A stretch of 64,000 nt of DNA, from the NCBI RefSeq assembly GCF_019704555.1, contig NZ_AP024745.1:2984501-3048500 (forward strand). The letters run 5' to 3'. Made by a program: the position numbers and the translations under genes. Shown here one piece after another: positions 36,098 to 45,405 of the stretch. Source of the DNA: Actinoplanes sp. L3-i22 (lineage in GTDB: Bacteria > Actinomycetota > Actinomycetes > Mycobacteriales > Micromonosporaceae). Positions within the stretch are counted from its first letter, which is position 1. Each line of letters begins with the position of its first letter. The notes beneath the pieces are model-generated. The model ran no database searches. It was not told the origin of the DNA and worked only from the letters and a program-made list of their open reading frames with translations.

Positions 36098-37735
36098 ATG
36101 AACGCCCCGGCGGATCCCCCGGTGGACGATGTTGCGGGCGCCGTCGAAGCGGGTATATCGAGCGACATGCCTGACGCACCCACCCTGCTGGCCGGCCGTT
36201 ACCGGCTCGGCGACGAGCTCGGCCGCGGCGGGATGGGCCGGGTGTGGCTGGCCGACGACGAGACGCTGGAGCGCGAGGTCGCGGTCAAGCAGATCGATCT
36301 GCCGGAGGAGCTGGCCCAGGGCGACGCGGCCGTGCGGCGGTCGATGCGGGAGGCGCGGGCCGCGGCCCGCCTGAGTCACCCCAACGTCGTTCAGGTGTAC
36401 GACGTCCTCTCGCTCGACGACCACACCTGGATCGTCATGGAGTACGTGCCGTCCCGCTCCCTGCGTCAGGTGATCACCGAGGACGGCCCGCTCGACGCGT
36501 ACCGGGTGGCCCGGATCGGTCTGGATCTGCTCGCCGCCCTGCAGGCCGCGCACCGCGCCGGCGTCCAGCACCGGGACGTGAAGCCGGCGAACGTGCTGCT
36601 CGCCGACGACGGCCGGGTGCTGCTCACCGATTTCGGCATCGCCGCGCTCGACGACGACAGCCTGACCAGCCGGTCGGACGTGCTGGTCGGCTCGCCGCTG
36701 TACATGGCGCCGGAGCGGGCCCGGTTCGGCACCAGCGGCCCGGCGGCCGACATGTGGGGGCTGGGCGCGACGCTGTACGCGGCGGTCGAGGGCCATTCGC
36801 CGTTCCAGCGGTCGTCGACGATGGCGACGCTGGCCGCGCTCGCCACCGAGGAACCGGATCCGCCGCGGCACGCGGGCGCGCTGACCGCGCTGCTCGACGG
36901 CCTGCTCCGCAAGGATCCGGCGGAGCGGATGATCGCCGAGGACGCCGAGCGCCTGCTGCGCGAGGCGGTGGCCACGCTGGAGAACCAGCCGGCGGTGCCG
37001 CGGCAGCGAACTCCGGTCGATGATGACATCCGGGCGTCGGCTCCGGTCGTACCCAGGGAAAAACGCCGCAGCCGCAAGCCGATCGCCCTGCTTGCCGCCG
37101 GCGTGGTGTTGATCGCCGGGCTGGCGGTCTGGGTGGCCACGCGCTCGTCGTCGAAGCCGACCGCGAGTGCGGACACCGGGACGTCGCAGCCGGCCGCGAC
37201 CGTGACCACGCCACCCAGCACGGCCCCGACCAGCGCCGCGACCAGTGCGAAGCCCTCGTCGTCGCCGAGCGCGAGCGCCTCGGGCGGCCGGATCGCGCTG
37301 CCCGCCGGATTCGTCGACTACAAGGACAAGACCGGGTTCTCGGTGTACGTGCCGACCGGCTGGACGACGTCGAAAGAGGGGACGATCCGCTACTGGCGGG
37401 ACGGCAAGGGTCACGTCCTGGGCATCGACCAGACCGGCAAGCCCCGATCAAATCCGGTCGCGGATTGGCGGTCGCAGCGCGACACCCGGGTCAAGGGCGG
37501 CGACTTCCCGAAGTATCACGAGGTAAAGCTCGCGTCCGTCGACTACTTCGTGAAGGCCGCGGACTGGGAGTTCACCTTCAGCAAGGGCGGCACCCAGCAC
37601 GTCAACAACCGCGGCGTGGTCACGTCGGACCACCAGGCCTACGGCTTCTGGTTCCAGACCCCGGACGCGGACTGGTCGAAGTACCGCAAAGACACCCTCC
37701 AGGTCGTCTTCGACAGCTTCATCCCCAACCCCTGA
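36098..37735 (+). CDS. Transmembrane Ser/Thr protein kinase (PknB-type)
   Basis: 545 residues from ATG 36098; ATG 36167 is an alternative. The kinase domain (about 33-295) has GRGGMGRVW (P-loop), Lys64 in VAVKQI, HRDVKPANVLL with catalytic Asp160, DFGIA with Asp178, and SPLYMAPE. A Pro/Arg-rich linker leads to one transmembrane helix (about 328-348), then a Ser/Thr/Pro-rich stretch and an extracellular domain of about 140 residues (VDYKDKTGFSVYVPTGW, later WSKYRKDTLQVVFDSF). No PASTA repeats are present, so the external ligand is unknown. It ends directly against the convergent Uma2 gene. Confidence 0.93.
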   Translation: MNAPADPPVDDVAGAVEAGISSDMPDAPTLLAGRYRLGDELGRGGMGRVWLADDETLEREVAVKQIDLPEELAQGDAAVRRSMREARAAARLSHPNVVQVYDVLSLDDHTWIVMEYVPSRSLRQVITEDGPLDAYRVARIGLDLLAALQAAHRAGVQHRDVKPANVLLADDGRVLLTDFGIAALDDDSLTSRSDVLVGSPLYMAPERARFGTSGPAADMWGLGATLYAAVEGHSPFQRSSTMATLAALATEEPDPPRHAGALTALLDGLLRKDPAERMIAEDAERLLREAVATLENQPAVPRQRTPVDDDIRASAPVVPREKRRSRKPIALLAAGVVLIAGLAVWVATRSSSKPTASADTGTSQPAATVTTPPSTAPTSAATSAKPSSSPSASASGGRIALPAGFVDYKDKTGFSVYVPTGWTTSKEGTIRYWRDGKGHVLGIDQTGKPRSNPVADWRSQRDTRVKGGDFPKYHEVKLASVDYFVKAADWEFTFSKGGTQHVNNRGVVTSDHQAYGFWFQTPDADWSKYRKDTLQVVFDSFIPNP

Positions 37736-38302
37736 TCAGAAGTCGAGCAGTTCTTCGGTGTCGATCGAGATCGGGAACGGCAGGTCAGAGGTGAGCGTCT
37801 CGCCGGTCTTCGCGACGGCATGCTCGACATATGCCTTGCCGTCGAGCCGCAGGAGACGAAGCGTCACCGACTCGTAGTCAGCGAAGTTCGGCTCGACGAG
37901 CAGGTACCACGGAATTCCCGCCTCCGCGTAGAACGACCTTTTCTGAAGGCGATCGGTGGCTGCGTTGCTGGGGGAAGTGATCTCACAGACGAGGACCGTA
38001 TCGGCGGCCTCGCCGGCGACGCCGAGACGAGGCCCTGCGTCCACAACCACATCAGGGATGACGACCCGGCCGGTGATCAGCCGAAGATTGATTGCTTGAC
38101 GCGCTCGAAGTCCGACAGCGCGAGCGGCAGGATTTAACGCTGACCAGATGTAGCTGGAAAGGTCCTGGTGCGGTCGGTTTGGTGCCGGACTCGCCCAAAG
38201 GCTCCCGTCGATCAACTCGATGCGCTGGTGGGTTTCGCCGAGCGCGAAGTAGTCGTCTTCGCTCCAGGGGCCTTCGTGATCGTCGAGTGAGACCTGGCTC
38301 AT
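37736..38302 (-). CDS. Uma2-family (DUF820) putative restriction-like endonuclease
   Basis: 188 residues from ATG 38302 (another ATG lies at 38326; neither has a clear ribosome site). The PD-(D/E)XK-type core is visible: RIELIDG near the N-terminus, [10 protein letters not shown] (Asp), [36 protein letters not shown] (Glu then Lys, shown here as family landmarks). Such genes are abundant in actinobacteria and cyanobacteria; their biological role is unknown. The stop is adjacent to the kinase stop with no intervening base. Confidence 0.85.
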   Translation of the reverse strand: MSQVSLDDHEGPWSEDDYFALGETHQRIELIDGSLWASPAPNRPHQDLSSYIWSALNPAARAVGLRARQAINLRLITGRVVIPDVVVDAGPRLGVAGEAADTVLVCEITSPSNAATDRLQKRSFYAEAGIPWYLLVEPNFADYESVTLRLLRLDGKAYVEHAVAKTGETLTSDLPFPISIDTEELLDF

Positions 38303-38383
38303 GAGAAGAGTTTCGCACGCGCTCATGGAGAAATTCTCGCACGCCTAGTTGTCGCAGGGCAAGATGTCACCCGTCAGGATGCC

Positions 38384-39712
38384 TCAGCGGGGGATCGAGG
38401 GGGTCTGGGTCCGGGCGGCGCGGGCCAGGTGGGCGGCGACCTCGGCGTGATCCGCCGTGACCAGGCCGACCGTGATCCGCAGGTGCGGCGTGCCCGGGCC
38501 GACCGTGAACGCCGTCCCCGCCGCCGCCCCGATCCCCGCGCTGGCCAGGCTCAGCAGCGCGGCCTGCTCGTCGTGCACCGGCAGCCAGATGTTGATCCCC
38601 TCACCGTCCGGCAGGTCGACGCCGGCCGACCGCAGCCCGTCGGTGATCAGCCGGCGGCGGCGCGCGTACTCCTCCCGCGCCGCGGCCACCGCGGCCACCG
38701 ACGGCGGGTCGGTGAGCAGTGAGAACAGCAACCGTTGCAGCAGCCGGCTGGTCCAGCCCTGGCCGAGCAGGCGCCGTTCCAGGACCGGGTCGAGGACGGT
38801 GGCCGGCCCGGTCACCGCGGCGAGGCGCAGGTCCGGCCCGTGCGACTTGGAGAAGCTGCGCACGTGGATGGTCTGCCGGGGCAGGTACGCGCCGAGCGAA
38901 CAGGCCGGCCCGGCCGCGAGGTCGCCGGCGGAGTCGTCCTCCACGACGTACACCTCAGGGAAGTCCTGGAGCACGGCGGCGAGTGCCGCGGCCCGGGTGG
39001 GTGACCACGACGCACCTGTCGGGTTGAGCGCGCGCGGCTGGAGGAAGACCACGGTGGGCCGGCGGCGCAGCGCGGCCGCGAGCTGGTCGGGGAGCATGCC
39101 CTCGGCGTCGGTCCGGACGCCGACGACCGGCACGCCGAGCGCCTCGAGCAGGTCCAGCAGCGGCGGGAAGCACGGGTTCTCGACCACCGCGAGGTCGCCG
39201 AGCCGCAGCAGCGCCGACGCCACCTGGTCGATCGCGTCCATCGCCCCGTCGAAGACGGCCAGCCGCTCGGCGGGGTACGGCCACCGCTCGCGCAGCAGCC
39301 CGGCCAGCGAGGGCAGCACCGGCTCGTCCAGGTAGCTGGTCGGCGTGGGGGAGAGGCCGTGCAGCGCGGGGATCGGCGGCAGCAGCAGCGGATCGGGCAC
39401 CCCGGTCGACAGGTCGAGGCCGAATCCGCTGGTCCGGCGCAGGGCGGCCCGGTAGCGCCCGGGCCCGCCGGCGCCGGGGGTGGCGACGACCGTGCCGCGG
39501 CGTCCGTCCGTCCGGATGGTGCCGGCCCGGCGCAGGAGCTGCCACGCTGCGTTGACGGTGCTCGGGGACAGGCGCAGCTCGGCGGCGATCCGGCGGACCG
39601 GGGGGAGTTTGGCGCCGCCCTCGATCGCGCCGTCGCCGACCGCCCGGCTGAGCGCCTCGGCCAGCCCGCGGGCGCTGGGATCGCTCATCCGTTCCTGCAG
39701 GGCTTCGAACAT
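38384..39712 (-). CDS. MocR/GabR-type regulator (GntR wHTH fused to class I aminotransferase)
   Basis: 442 residues from ATG 39712. Residues about 10-75 form a GntR winged helix (GAKLPPVRRIAAELRLSPSTVNAAW). Residues about 100-440 are a class-I aminotransferase-like PLP domain, with LNPTG and the PLP-lysine region SFSKSHGPDLRLAAV. These proteins use PLP or an amine adduct as effector. It is divergent from mmsA and the omega-aminotransferase and probably controls them. Predicted promoter -10 TACTGT ends 8 bases before the ATG and there is no ribosome site, so the mRNA should be leaderless. An in-frame ATG at 39733 would lie inside the promoter. Confidence 0.87.
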   Translation of the reverse strand: MFEALQERMSDPSARGLAEALSRAVGDGAIEGGAKLPPVRRIAAELRLSPSTVNAAWQLLRRAGTIRTDGRRGTVVATPGAGGPGRYRAALRRTSGFGLDLSTGVPDPLLLPPIPALHGLSPTPTSYLDEPVLPSLAGLLRERWPYPAERLAVFDGAMDAIDQVASALLRLGDLAVVENPCFPPLLDLLEALGVPVVGVRTDAEGMLPDQLAAALRRRPTVVFLQPRALNPTGASWSPTRAAALAAVLQDFPEVYVVEDDSAGDLAAGPACSLGAYLPRQTIHVRSFSKSHGPDLRLAAVTGPATVLDPVLERRLLGQGWTSRLLQRLLFSLLTDPPSVAAVAAAREEYARRRRLITDGLRSAGVDLPDGEGINIWLPVHDEQAALLSLASAGIGAAAGTAFTVGPGTPHLRITVGLVTADHAEVAAHLARAARTQTPSIPR

Positions 39713-39719
39713 TTTTGTG

Positions 39720-39748
39720 ACAGTACATTTCAAGCATTGTTCGGTCTA
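39720..39748 (-). promoter_or_regulatory. Promoter of the MocR gene (predicted leaderless)
   Basis: Minus-strand -35 TAGACC (39748-39743), 17-bp spacer, -10 TACTGT (39725-39720). The expected start is at about 39713, one base from the ATG. Confidence 0.5.
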
Positions 39749-39765
39749 GGGTCGTCACATAATCT
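39737..39765 (+). promoter_or_regulatory. Promoter of mmsA (predicted leaderless), interleaved with the MocR promoter
   Basis: Plus-strand -35 TTGTTC (39737-39742), 17-bp spacer, -10 TAATCT (39760-39765). The expected start is at about 39772, one base from the mmsA ATG at 39773, which has no ribosome site. Each -35 sits inside the other promoter's spacer. An inverted TGTGAC/GTCACA pair (39716-39721, 39754-39759) flanks the region. Confidence 0.5.
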
Positions 39766-39772
39766 CGGCGGT

Positions 39773-41263
39773 ATGACTCACATTGCGCACTGGATCGGCG
39801 GCGCGGAGCGGCCCGGCACGTCCGGCCGGTTCGGCCCGGTCTTCAACCCCGCCACCGGCGAGCAGACCGCCGAGGTCGACCTGGCCTCGGCCGCTGAGGT
39901 CGCCGAGGCCGTCGCGATCGCCAAGGAGGCCGCCAAGGCCTGGCGCTCGGCGTCGCTGTCGAAGCGTTCCGCCGTGCTCTTCAAGTTCCGCGAGCTGCTG
40001 GCCGGGCGCACCGGCGAGCTCGCCGCGATCATCACGGCCGAGCACGGCAAGGTGCTCGCCGACGCCGCCGGTGAGATCGCCCGCGGTCTGGAGAACGTGG
40101 AGTTCGCCACCGGCATCCCGCACCTGATGAAGGGCTCGTTCTCCGAGCAGGCCGCCACCGGCGTGGACGTGTATTCGATCCGCCAGCCGCTCGGTGTGGT
40201 CGCCGGCATCACCCCGTTCAACTTCCCGGCGATGGTGCCGCTCTGGATGTGCGCCACCGCGATCGCCGCGGGCAACTCGTTCGTGCTCAAGCCGAGTGAG
40301 AAGGACCCGTCGGCGTCGCTGTGGCTGGCCCGCCTGTGGGCCGAGGCCGGCCTGCCGGAGGGCGTGTTCTCGGTGGTGAACGGGGACAAGGAGGCGGTCG
40401 ACGCGCTGCTGACCCACCCGGACATCGCCGCGGTCAGCTTCGTCGGCTCCACCCCGATCGCGAAGTACATCTACGAGACCGGCACCGCGCACGGCAAGCG
40501 GGTCCAGGCGCTCGGCGGCGCGAAGAACCACATGATCGTCCTGCCGGACGCCGAGCTGGACGCGGCCGCCGACGCGGCGATCAGCGCCGGGTACGGCGCG
40601 GCCGGCGAGCGCTGCATGGCGATCTCGGTGGTGGTGGCCGTCGGTGACATCGCCGACCCGCTGGTCGAGGCGATCGCCGCCCGACTGCCGAAGATCAAGA
40701 TCGGCGACGGCGCGACCGCCGGCGTCGACATGGGCCCGCTGATCAGCGCCCAGCACCGGGACAAGGTCGCCGGCTACATCGCGGCCGGGGCGTCCGAGGG
40801 CGCGACCGTGGTCGCCGACGGCCGCACCTCGGAGAACCTGCCGGACAAGGGCTTCTTCCTGGGCACCACGCTGCTCGACAACGTCACCCCGCAGATGACG
40901 GTCTACACCGACGAGATCTTCGGTCCGGTGCTGTCGGTCGTCCGGGTCGCCACCTACGCCGAGGCCGTCCAGCTCGTGAACGACAACGAGTACGGCAACG
41001 GCACCGCCATCTTCACCCGGGACGGCGGCGCGGCCCGGCAGTTCCAGTTCGACGTCAACGCCGGCATGGTCGGCGTGAACGTGCCGATCCCGGTCCCGGT
41101 CGCCTACTACTCGTTCGGCGGCTGGAAGGCGTCGCTCTTCGGCGACTCGCACATGTACGGGCCGGACGGCATCCAGTTCTTCACCCGCGGCAAGGTCGTC
41201 ACGTCCCGCTGGCCGGACCCGGGAACCTCGGCGATCGACCTCGGCTTCCCGCAGACCCGATAA
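39773..41263 (+). CDS. mmsA: Methylmalonate-/malonate-semialdehyde dehydrogenase (CoA-acylating)
   Basis: 496 residues. ALDH superfamily, MMSDH type: the PFNFP motif (residues 148-152, in place of PWN) and catalytic Cys281 in GAAGERCMA. It converts malonate semialdehyde to acetyl-CoA, or methylmalonate semialdehyde to propionyl-CoA, with NAD and CoA. The omega-aminotransferase 11 bases downstream would supply malonate semialdehyde from beta-alanine, so a beta-alanine role fits better than valine degradation here. It is divergent from the MocR regulator and predicted leaderless. Confidence 0.93.
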   Translation: MTHIAHWIGGAERPGTSGRFGPVFNPATGEQTAEVDLASAAEVAEAVAIAKEAAKAWRSASLSKRSAVLFKFRELLAGRTGELAAIITAEHGKVLADAAGEIARGLENVEFATGIPHLMKGSFSEQAATGVDVYSIRQPLGVVAGITPFNFPAMVPLWMCATAIAAGNSFVLKPSEKDPSASLWLARLWAEAGLPEGVFSVVNGDKEAVDALLTHPDIAAVSFVGSTPIAKYIYETGTAHGKRVQALGGAKNHMIVLPDAELDAAADAAISAGYGAAGERCMAISVVVAVGDIADPLVEAIAARLPKIKIGDGATAGVDMGPLISAQHRDKVAGYIAAGASEGATVVADGRTSENLPDKGFFLGTTLLDNVTPQMTVYTDEIFGPVLSVVRVATYAEAVQLVNDNEYGNGTAIFTRDGGAARQFQFDVNAGMVGVNVPIPVPVAYYSFGGWKASLFGDSHMYGPDGIQFFTRGKVVTSRWPDPGTSAIDLGFPQTR

Positions 41264-41274
41264 GGATTGGCCTC

Positions 41275-42612
41275 GTGAGCGACGAACAGCAGGTGCGCGC
41301 GGACGACCGCGCCCACGTCTTCCACTCCTGGTCCGCCCAGGGCCTGATCAACCCGCTGCCGATCGAGAAGGCGCTGGGCAGCCACTTCTGGGACTACACC
41401 GGCAAGAAGTACCTGGACTTCTCGTCCCAGCTGGTGAACATCAACATCGGCCATCAGCACCCGCGCCTGGTCGCGGCGATCCAGGAGCAGGCCGCCAAGC
41501 TCTGCACCATCCAGCCGGCCTTCGCCAACGACAAGCGCGGCGAGGCGGCCCGGATGATCGCCGAGGTCGCCCCCGGCCCGCTGAACAAGGTGTTCTTCAC
41601 CAACGGCGGCGCCGAGGCGAACGAGAACGCGATCCGGATGGCCCGGCTGCACACCGGCCGGCACAAGGTGCTCTCCACCTACCGCAGCTACCACGGCTCG
41701 ACCGCCACCGCGATCACCGCGACCGGCGACCCGCGCCGCTGGCCGAACGAGCCGACCGCGGTCGGTGTCGTGCACTTCTGGGGTCCCTATCCGTACCGGT
41801 CGCCGTTCTACGCGACCTCCGAGGCCGAGGAGTCCGAGCGCGCGCTGCAGCACCTGCGCGACACGATCGTCTTCGAGGGCCCCGGCACGATCGCCGCGGT
41901 CCTGATCGAGACCGTGGTCGGGACCAACGGCATCCTGGTCCCGCCGCCCGGCTACCTGGCCGGCGTCCGGGCGCTCTGCGACGAGTTCGGCATCGTGTTC
42001 ATCGCCGACGAGGTGATGGCCGGCTTCGGCCGCTGCGGCGAGTGGTTCGCGGTCGACAAGTGGGGCGTCACGCCCGACCTGATCACCTTCGCCAAGGGGG
42101 TGAACTCGGGTTACCTGCCGCTGGGCGGGGTGGTGATCTCCGACGAGATCGCCGAGACGTTCCGGGAGCGGCCGTTCCCGGGTGGCCTCACCTACTCCGG
42201 TCACCCGCTCGCCGCCGCCTCCGCGGTCGCCTCGATGCAGATCTTCAAGGAGGAGGGGATCATCGAGCACGCCCGCATGCTGGGCGACGACGTGATCGGT
42301 CCCGGCCTGGCCGCGCTCAAGGCGAAGCACCCCAGCATCGGTGACGTGCGCGGGCTGGGCGTCTTCTGGGCGATCGAGCTGATCCGCGACGACGAGAAGA
42401 CGCCGCTGGTGCCGTTCAACGCGAGCGGCGCGGCGGCCGGGCCGATGAACGACGTGGCCGCGGCCTGCAAGGAGCGGGGGCTCTGGCCGTTCACCCACTT
42501 CAACCGGGTGCACGTGGTCCCGCCCTGCACGACGAGCGTGGAAGACGTCCGGGAGGGTCTCGCGATCCTGGACGACGCGTTGACCGTCGCCGACGGTTTT
42601 TATGCCTCCTGA
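41275..42612 (+). CDS. Class-III omega-aminotransferase (beta-alanine/omega-amino acid:pyruvate type)
   Basis: 445 residues from a GTG. PLP-dependent fold-I class-III aminotransferase: FTNGGAEANENAIRMAR, YRSYHG, the Asp of FIADEVMAGFGRCG and PLP Lys274 in TFAKGVNSGYLPLGG. It follows mmsA by 11 bases and is probably in the same operon. Likely substrates are beta-alanine or related omega-amino acids, giving semialdehydes for MmsA. Taurine or diamine substrates cannot be excluded. It is one of three class-III aminotransferases in this region. Confidence 0.88.
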   Translation: MSDEQQVRADDRAHVFHSWSAQGLINPLPIEKALGSHFWDYTGKKYLDFSSQLVNINIGHQHPRLVAAIQEQAAKLCTIQPAFANDKRGEAARMIAEVAPGPLNKVFFTNGGAEANENAIRMARLHTGRHKVLSTYRSYHGSTATAITATGDPRRWPNEPTAVGVVHFWGPYPYRSPFYATSEAEESERALQHLRDTIVFEGPGTIAAVLIETVVGTNGILVPPPGYLAGVRALCDEFGIVFIADEVMAGFGRCGEWFAVDKWGVTPDLITFAKGVNSGYLPLGGVVISDEIAETFRERPFPGGLTYSGHPLAAASAVASMQIFKEEGIIEHARMLGDDVIGPGLAALKAKHPSIGDVRGLGVFWAIELIRDDEKTPLVPFNASGAAAGPMNDVAAACKERGLWPFTHFNRVHVVPPCTTSVEDVREGLAILDDALTVADGFYAS

Positions 42613-42684
42613 CACCGGATTGCGTTGTCTGTAGGCCACTGAATCTTTGGATTCCGTTTCAGGCTTGGAAATTACTTCGGATTC

Positions 42685-42715
42685 CCTTGTCACACCTGTC
42701 TCGGGTGTGACAAGG
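42685..42715. terminator. 12-bp inverted repeat between aminotransferase and aldehyde dehydrogenase genes
   Basis: Perfect 12-bp arms (42685-42696 and 42704-42715) around a 7-nt loop, 72 bases after the aminotransferase stop and 50 bases before the next GTG. It could end the mmsA operon, or be an operator for the following gene, since the arms contain GTCACACC/GGTGTGAC. Confidence 0.5.
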
Positions 42716-42765
42716 TTCCCCCACTTCGGGTGAGCACGCCCACACCGACCGGAAGGTTTTCCCCC

Positions 42766-44202
42766 GTGAGCACCGATTTTCCCGTGCTTCGCAACTTCGT
42801 CGACGGGTCCTTCACGGACACCGAGGAGGGCCGGACGTCGCCGGTCGTCGACCCCAGCACCGGGGAGACCTACGCCTACGCGCCGATCTCTTCCGAGCGG
42901 GACGTCGCCGCGGCGATCACGGCCGCCGAGGCGGGCTTCGAGGTGTGGGCGGACACCACCCCGGCCGAGCGTCAGCGGGCGCTGCTGCGCATCGCCGACG
43001 CGGTCGAGGCGCGGGCCGAGGAGCTGATCGAGGCCGAGTGCCGCAACACCGGCAAGCCGGTCGAGGCGACCCGCGTCGAAGAGATCGGCCCGGTGCTCGA
43101 CGAGCTGAGGTTCTTCGCCGGGGCGGCCCGGATGCTCGAGGGCAAGGCCGCGGGCGAATACCTGAAGGACCACACCTCTTACGTACGGCGTGAGCCGATC
43201 GGCGTGTGCGCCCAGATCACGCCGTGGAACTACCCGCTGGTGATGGCGATCTGGAAGCTCGCCCCGGCGATCGCGGCCGGCAACTCGGTCGTCCTGAAGC
43301 CGTCCGACACCACGCCGGTCAGCACGCTGCTGCTCGCCGAGATCGCCGCCGAGTTCCTCCCGGCCGGCGTGCTCAACGTGGTCTGCGGTGACCGGGACAC
43401 CGGCCGCTCGCTGGTCGTGCACCCCACCCCGCAGCTGGTGTCGATCACCGGCTCGACCCGGGCCGGGATGGAGGTCGCCGCGGCGGCCGCCCCCGATCTG
43501 AAGAAGGTGCACCTCGAGCTGGGCGGCAAGGCCCCGGTGGTGGTCTTCGACGACGTCGACATCGCGGCGACGGCCGAGAAGATCGCCGGCGCCGGCTTCT
43601 TCAACGCCGGTCAGGACTGCACCGCCGCCACCCGGGTGCTGGTGCACGAGCGGATCGCCGCCGACTTCACCGCCGCCCTGGCCGCCGCGGCCAAGAACCT
43701 GCGGGTGGGCGCGCCGTCCGACCCGGAGGCCTACTTCGGGCCGGTCAACAACGTCAACCAGCTCGAGCGGGTGGCCGGCTTCCTGGACCGGGCGCCGGCG
43801 CACGCCGAGGTGGTGGCCGGCGGCAACCGGGTCGGTGACCGCGGCTTCTTCTTCGAGCCGACCGTGGTGGCCGGCCTGCGGCAGCGCGACGAGATGATCC
43901 AGGACGAGGTCTTCGGCCCGGTCATCACGGTGCAGCCGTTCGCCGACGAGGCCGAGGCGGTCCGCTTCGCCAACGACGTGCGGTACGGCCTGAGCGCCAG
44001 CGTCTGGACGCAGAACCACGGCACGGCGATGCGGGTCTCCCGCCGCCTGAACTTCGGCGCGGTCTGGATCAACACGCACCTGCCGTTCGTGTCCGAGATG
44101 CCGCACGGCGGCTACGGGCATTCGGGATACGGCAAGGACCTTTCCATGTACGGCTTCGAGGAGTACACCCGGATCAAACACGTGATGAGCTTTCACGGCT
44201 GA
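42766..44202 (+). CDS. Gamma-aminobutyraldehyde dehydrogenase-type aldehyde dehydrogenase
   Basis: 478 residues from a GTG, with GGAAGG 9 bases upstream. NAD-dependent ALDH with nucleophile Cys285 (NAGQDCTAATRV), general base Glu251 (HLELGGKAP) and PWNYPL at 153-158. The sequence style is that of aminobutyraldehyde dehydrogenases (PatD/YdcW), which oxidise 4-aminobutanal to GABA; 3-aminopropanal to beta-alanine is also common. It precedes the Pot transporter and has a close paralogue at 58972-60408. Confidence 0.9.
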   Translation: MSTDFPVLRNFVDGSFTDTEEGRTSPVVDPSTGETYAYAPISSERDVAAAITAAEAGFEVWADTTPAERQRALLRIADAVEARAEELIEAECRNTGKPVEATRVEEIGPVLDELRFFAGAARMLEGKAAGEYLKDHTSYVRREPIGVCAQITPWNYPLVMAIWKLAPAIAAGNSVVLKPSDTTPVSTLLLAEIAAEFLPAGVLNVVCGDRDTGRSLVVHPTPQLVSITGSTRAGMEVAAAAAPDLKKVHLELGGKAPVVVFDDVDIAATAEKIAGAGFFNAGQDCTAATRVLVHERIAADFTAALAAAAKNLRVGAPSDPEAYFGPVNNVNQLERVAGFLDRAPAHAEVVAGGNRVGDRGFFFEPTVVAGLRQRDEMIQDEVFGPVITVQPFADEAEAVRFANDVRYGLSASVWTQNHGTAMRVSRRLNFGAVWINTHLPFVSEMPHGGYGHSGYGKDLSMYGFEEYTRIKHVMSFHG

Positions 44203-44250
44203 TCCGCTGCCCCACCTGAATTCACCACCCCCGCCACGAGGTGAACACAC

Positions 44251-45405
44251 ATGACCACGTCTCCCCCGCATCACGCCGTGACGGCCTCGTCCGTCACCGG
44301 TGAGCGGACCGGCCACCCGGCGATCGAATTCGTCGGCGTGCGCAAGGACTATCTGTCGCACGGCGAGTCGGTCCCGGCCGTCAAGAGCCTCGACCTGACG
44401 ATCGCCCAGGGGGAGTTCTTCTCGCTTCTCGGGCCGTCCGGGTGCGGCAAGACCACCACGATGCGGATGATCGCGGGCTTCGAGGAGCCGACCACCGGCA
44501 AGGTGTTCCTGGACGGCAGCGACGTCACCAACGTCACCGCCAACAAGCGCGACGTCAACATGGTGTTCCAGTCGTACGCGCTGTTCCCGCACCTCAACGT
44601 GCTGCAGAACGTCTCGTTCGGCCTGGAGCGCAAGAAGGTGTCCAAGGCCGAGATCAAGCGGCGGGTCGGCGAGATCCTCGAGATCGTCTCGCTGACCGGG
44701 TACGAGAAGCGCCAGCCCAAGGAGATGTCCGGCGGCCAGCAGCAGCGTGTCGCGCTGGCCCGGGCACTGGTCAACCACCCGCGCGCGCTGCTGCTCGACG
44801 AGCCGCTCGGCGCGCTCGACCTGAAGCTGCGCCAGCAGATGCAGATCGAGCTCAAGCGGATCCAGCGCGAGGTCGGCATCACCTTCGTCTACGTCACCCA
44901 CGACCAGGGTGAGGCGCTGACCATGTCGGACCGGATCGCGGTGATGAACGCCGGCCTGATCGAGCAGCTCGGCACCCCGCGGGAGATCTACGAGAAGCCG
45001 GCGACCCGGTTCGTGGCCGGCTTCATCGGCACCTCGAACATCGTCGAGGGCCAGGTCAGCCGGGTGGAGAACGGTCTCGCCGTGCTCGACCTGGGCGAGG
45101 GGGAGCGGATCGTGGCGCCGGTGCCGGCCTCGGTCCGGGCCGGGCAGCGCATCGAGGTGTCGGTGCGGCCCGAGAAGATCGACCTGCACCGGACCCCGCC
45201 GCAGGCCACCGGCAGTGTGATCGCCGGGACGGTGTCCGAGGTCGTCTACCACGGGACATCGACCAACTACACGGTGGCGACCTCCGCCGGATCAGATTTC
45301 GTGGTGTTCGATCAGAATGCGCACGATGCCGAGGACGTCGCCTCGCGCGGCGAGCGCGTCTTCCTCACCTGGGCCCCGCAGCACTCGTACCCGATCGGAG
45401 TCTGA
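44251..45405 (+). CDS. potA: Spermidine/putrescine ABC transporter ATP-binding protein
   Basis: 384 residues. ABC ATPase with Walker A GPSGCGKTT, signature MSGGQQQRVALARAL, Walker B LLLDEPLGALD and VTHDQGEA, plus a C-terminal TOBE-type regulatory domain (about 285-384), as in PotA. The ATG follows GAGGTGA. It is the first of four overlapping transport genes, and its stop overlaps the binding-protein ATG by one base. Neighbouring amine-catabolic enzymes support a polyamine substrate. Confidence 0.92.
   Translation: MTTSPPHHAVTASSVTGERTGHPAIEFVGVRKDYLSHGESVPAVKSLDLTIAQGEFFSLLGPSGCGKTTTMRMIAGFEEPTTGKVFLDGSDVTNVTANKRDVNMVFQSYALFPHLNVLQNVSFGLERKKVSKAEIKRRVGEILEIVSLTGYEKRQPKEMSGGQQQRVALARALVNHPRALLLDEPLGALDLKLRQQMQIELKRIQREVGITFVYVTHDQGEALTMSDRIAVMNAGLIEQLGTPREIYEKPATRFVAGFIGTSNIVEGQVSRVENGLAVLDLGEGERIVAPVPASVRAGQRIEVSVRPEKIDLHRTPPQATGSVIAGTVSEVVYHGTSTNYTVATSAGSDFVVFDQNAHDAEDVASRGERVFLTWAPQHSYPIGV

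Noticed and set aside
41107..45252. A 1,381-codon open frame on the minus strand opposite mmsA, the aminotransferase, aldehyde dehydrogenase and potA.
   Set aside because: Composition is typical of an antisense shadow in high-GC DNA (Arg/Gly/Asp/Val-rich, no motifs), while four well-recognised genes occupy the other strand.
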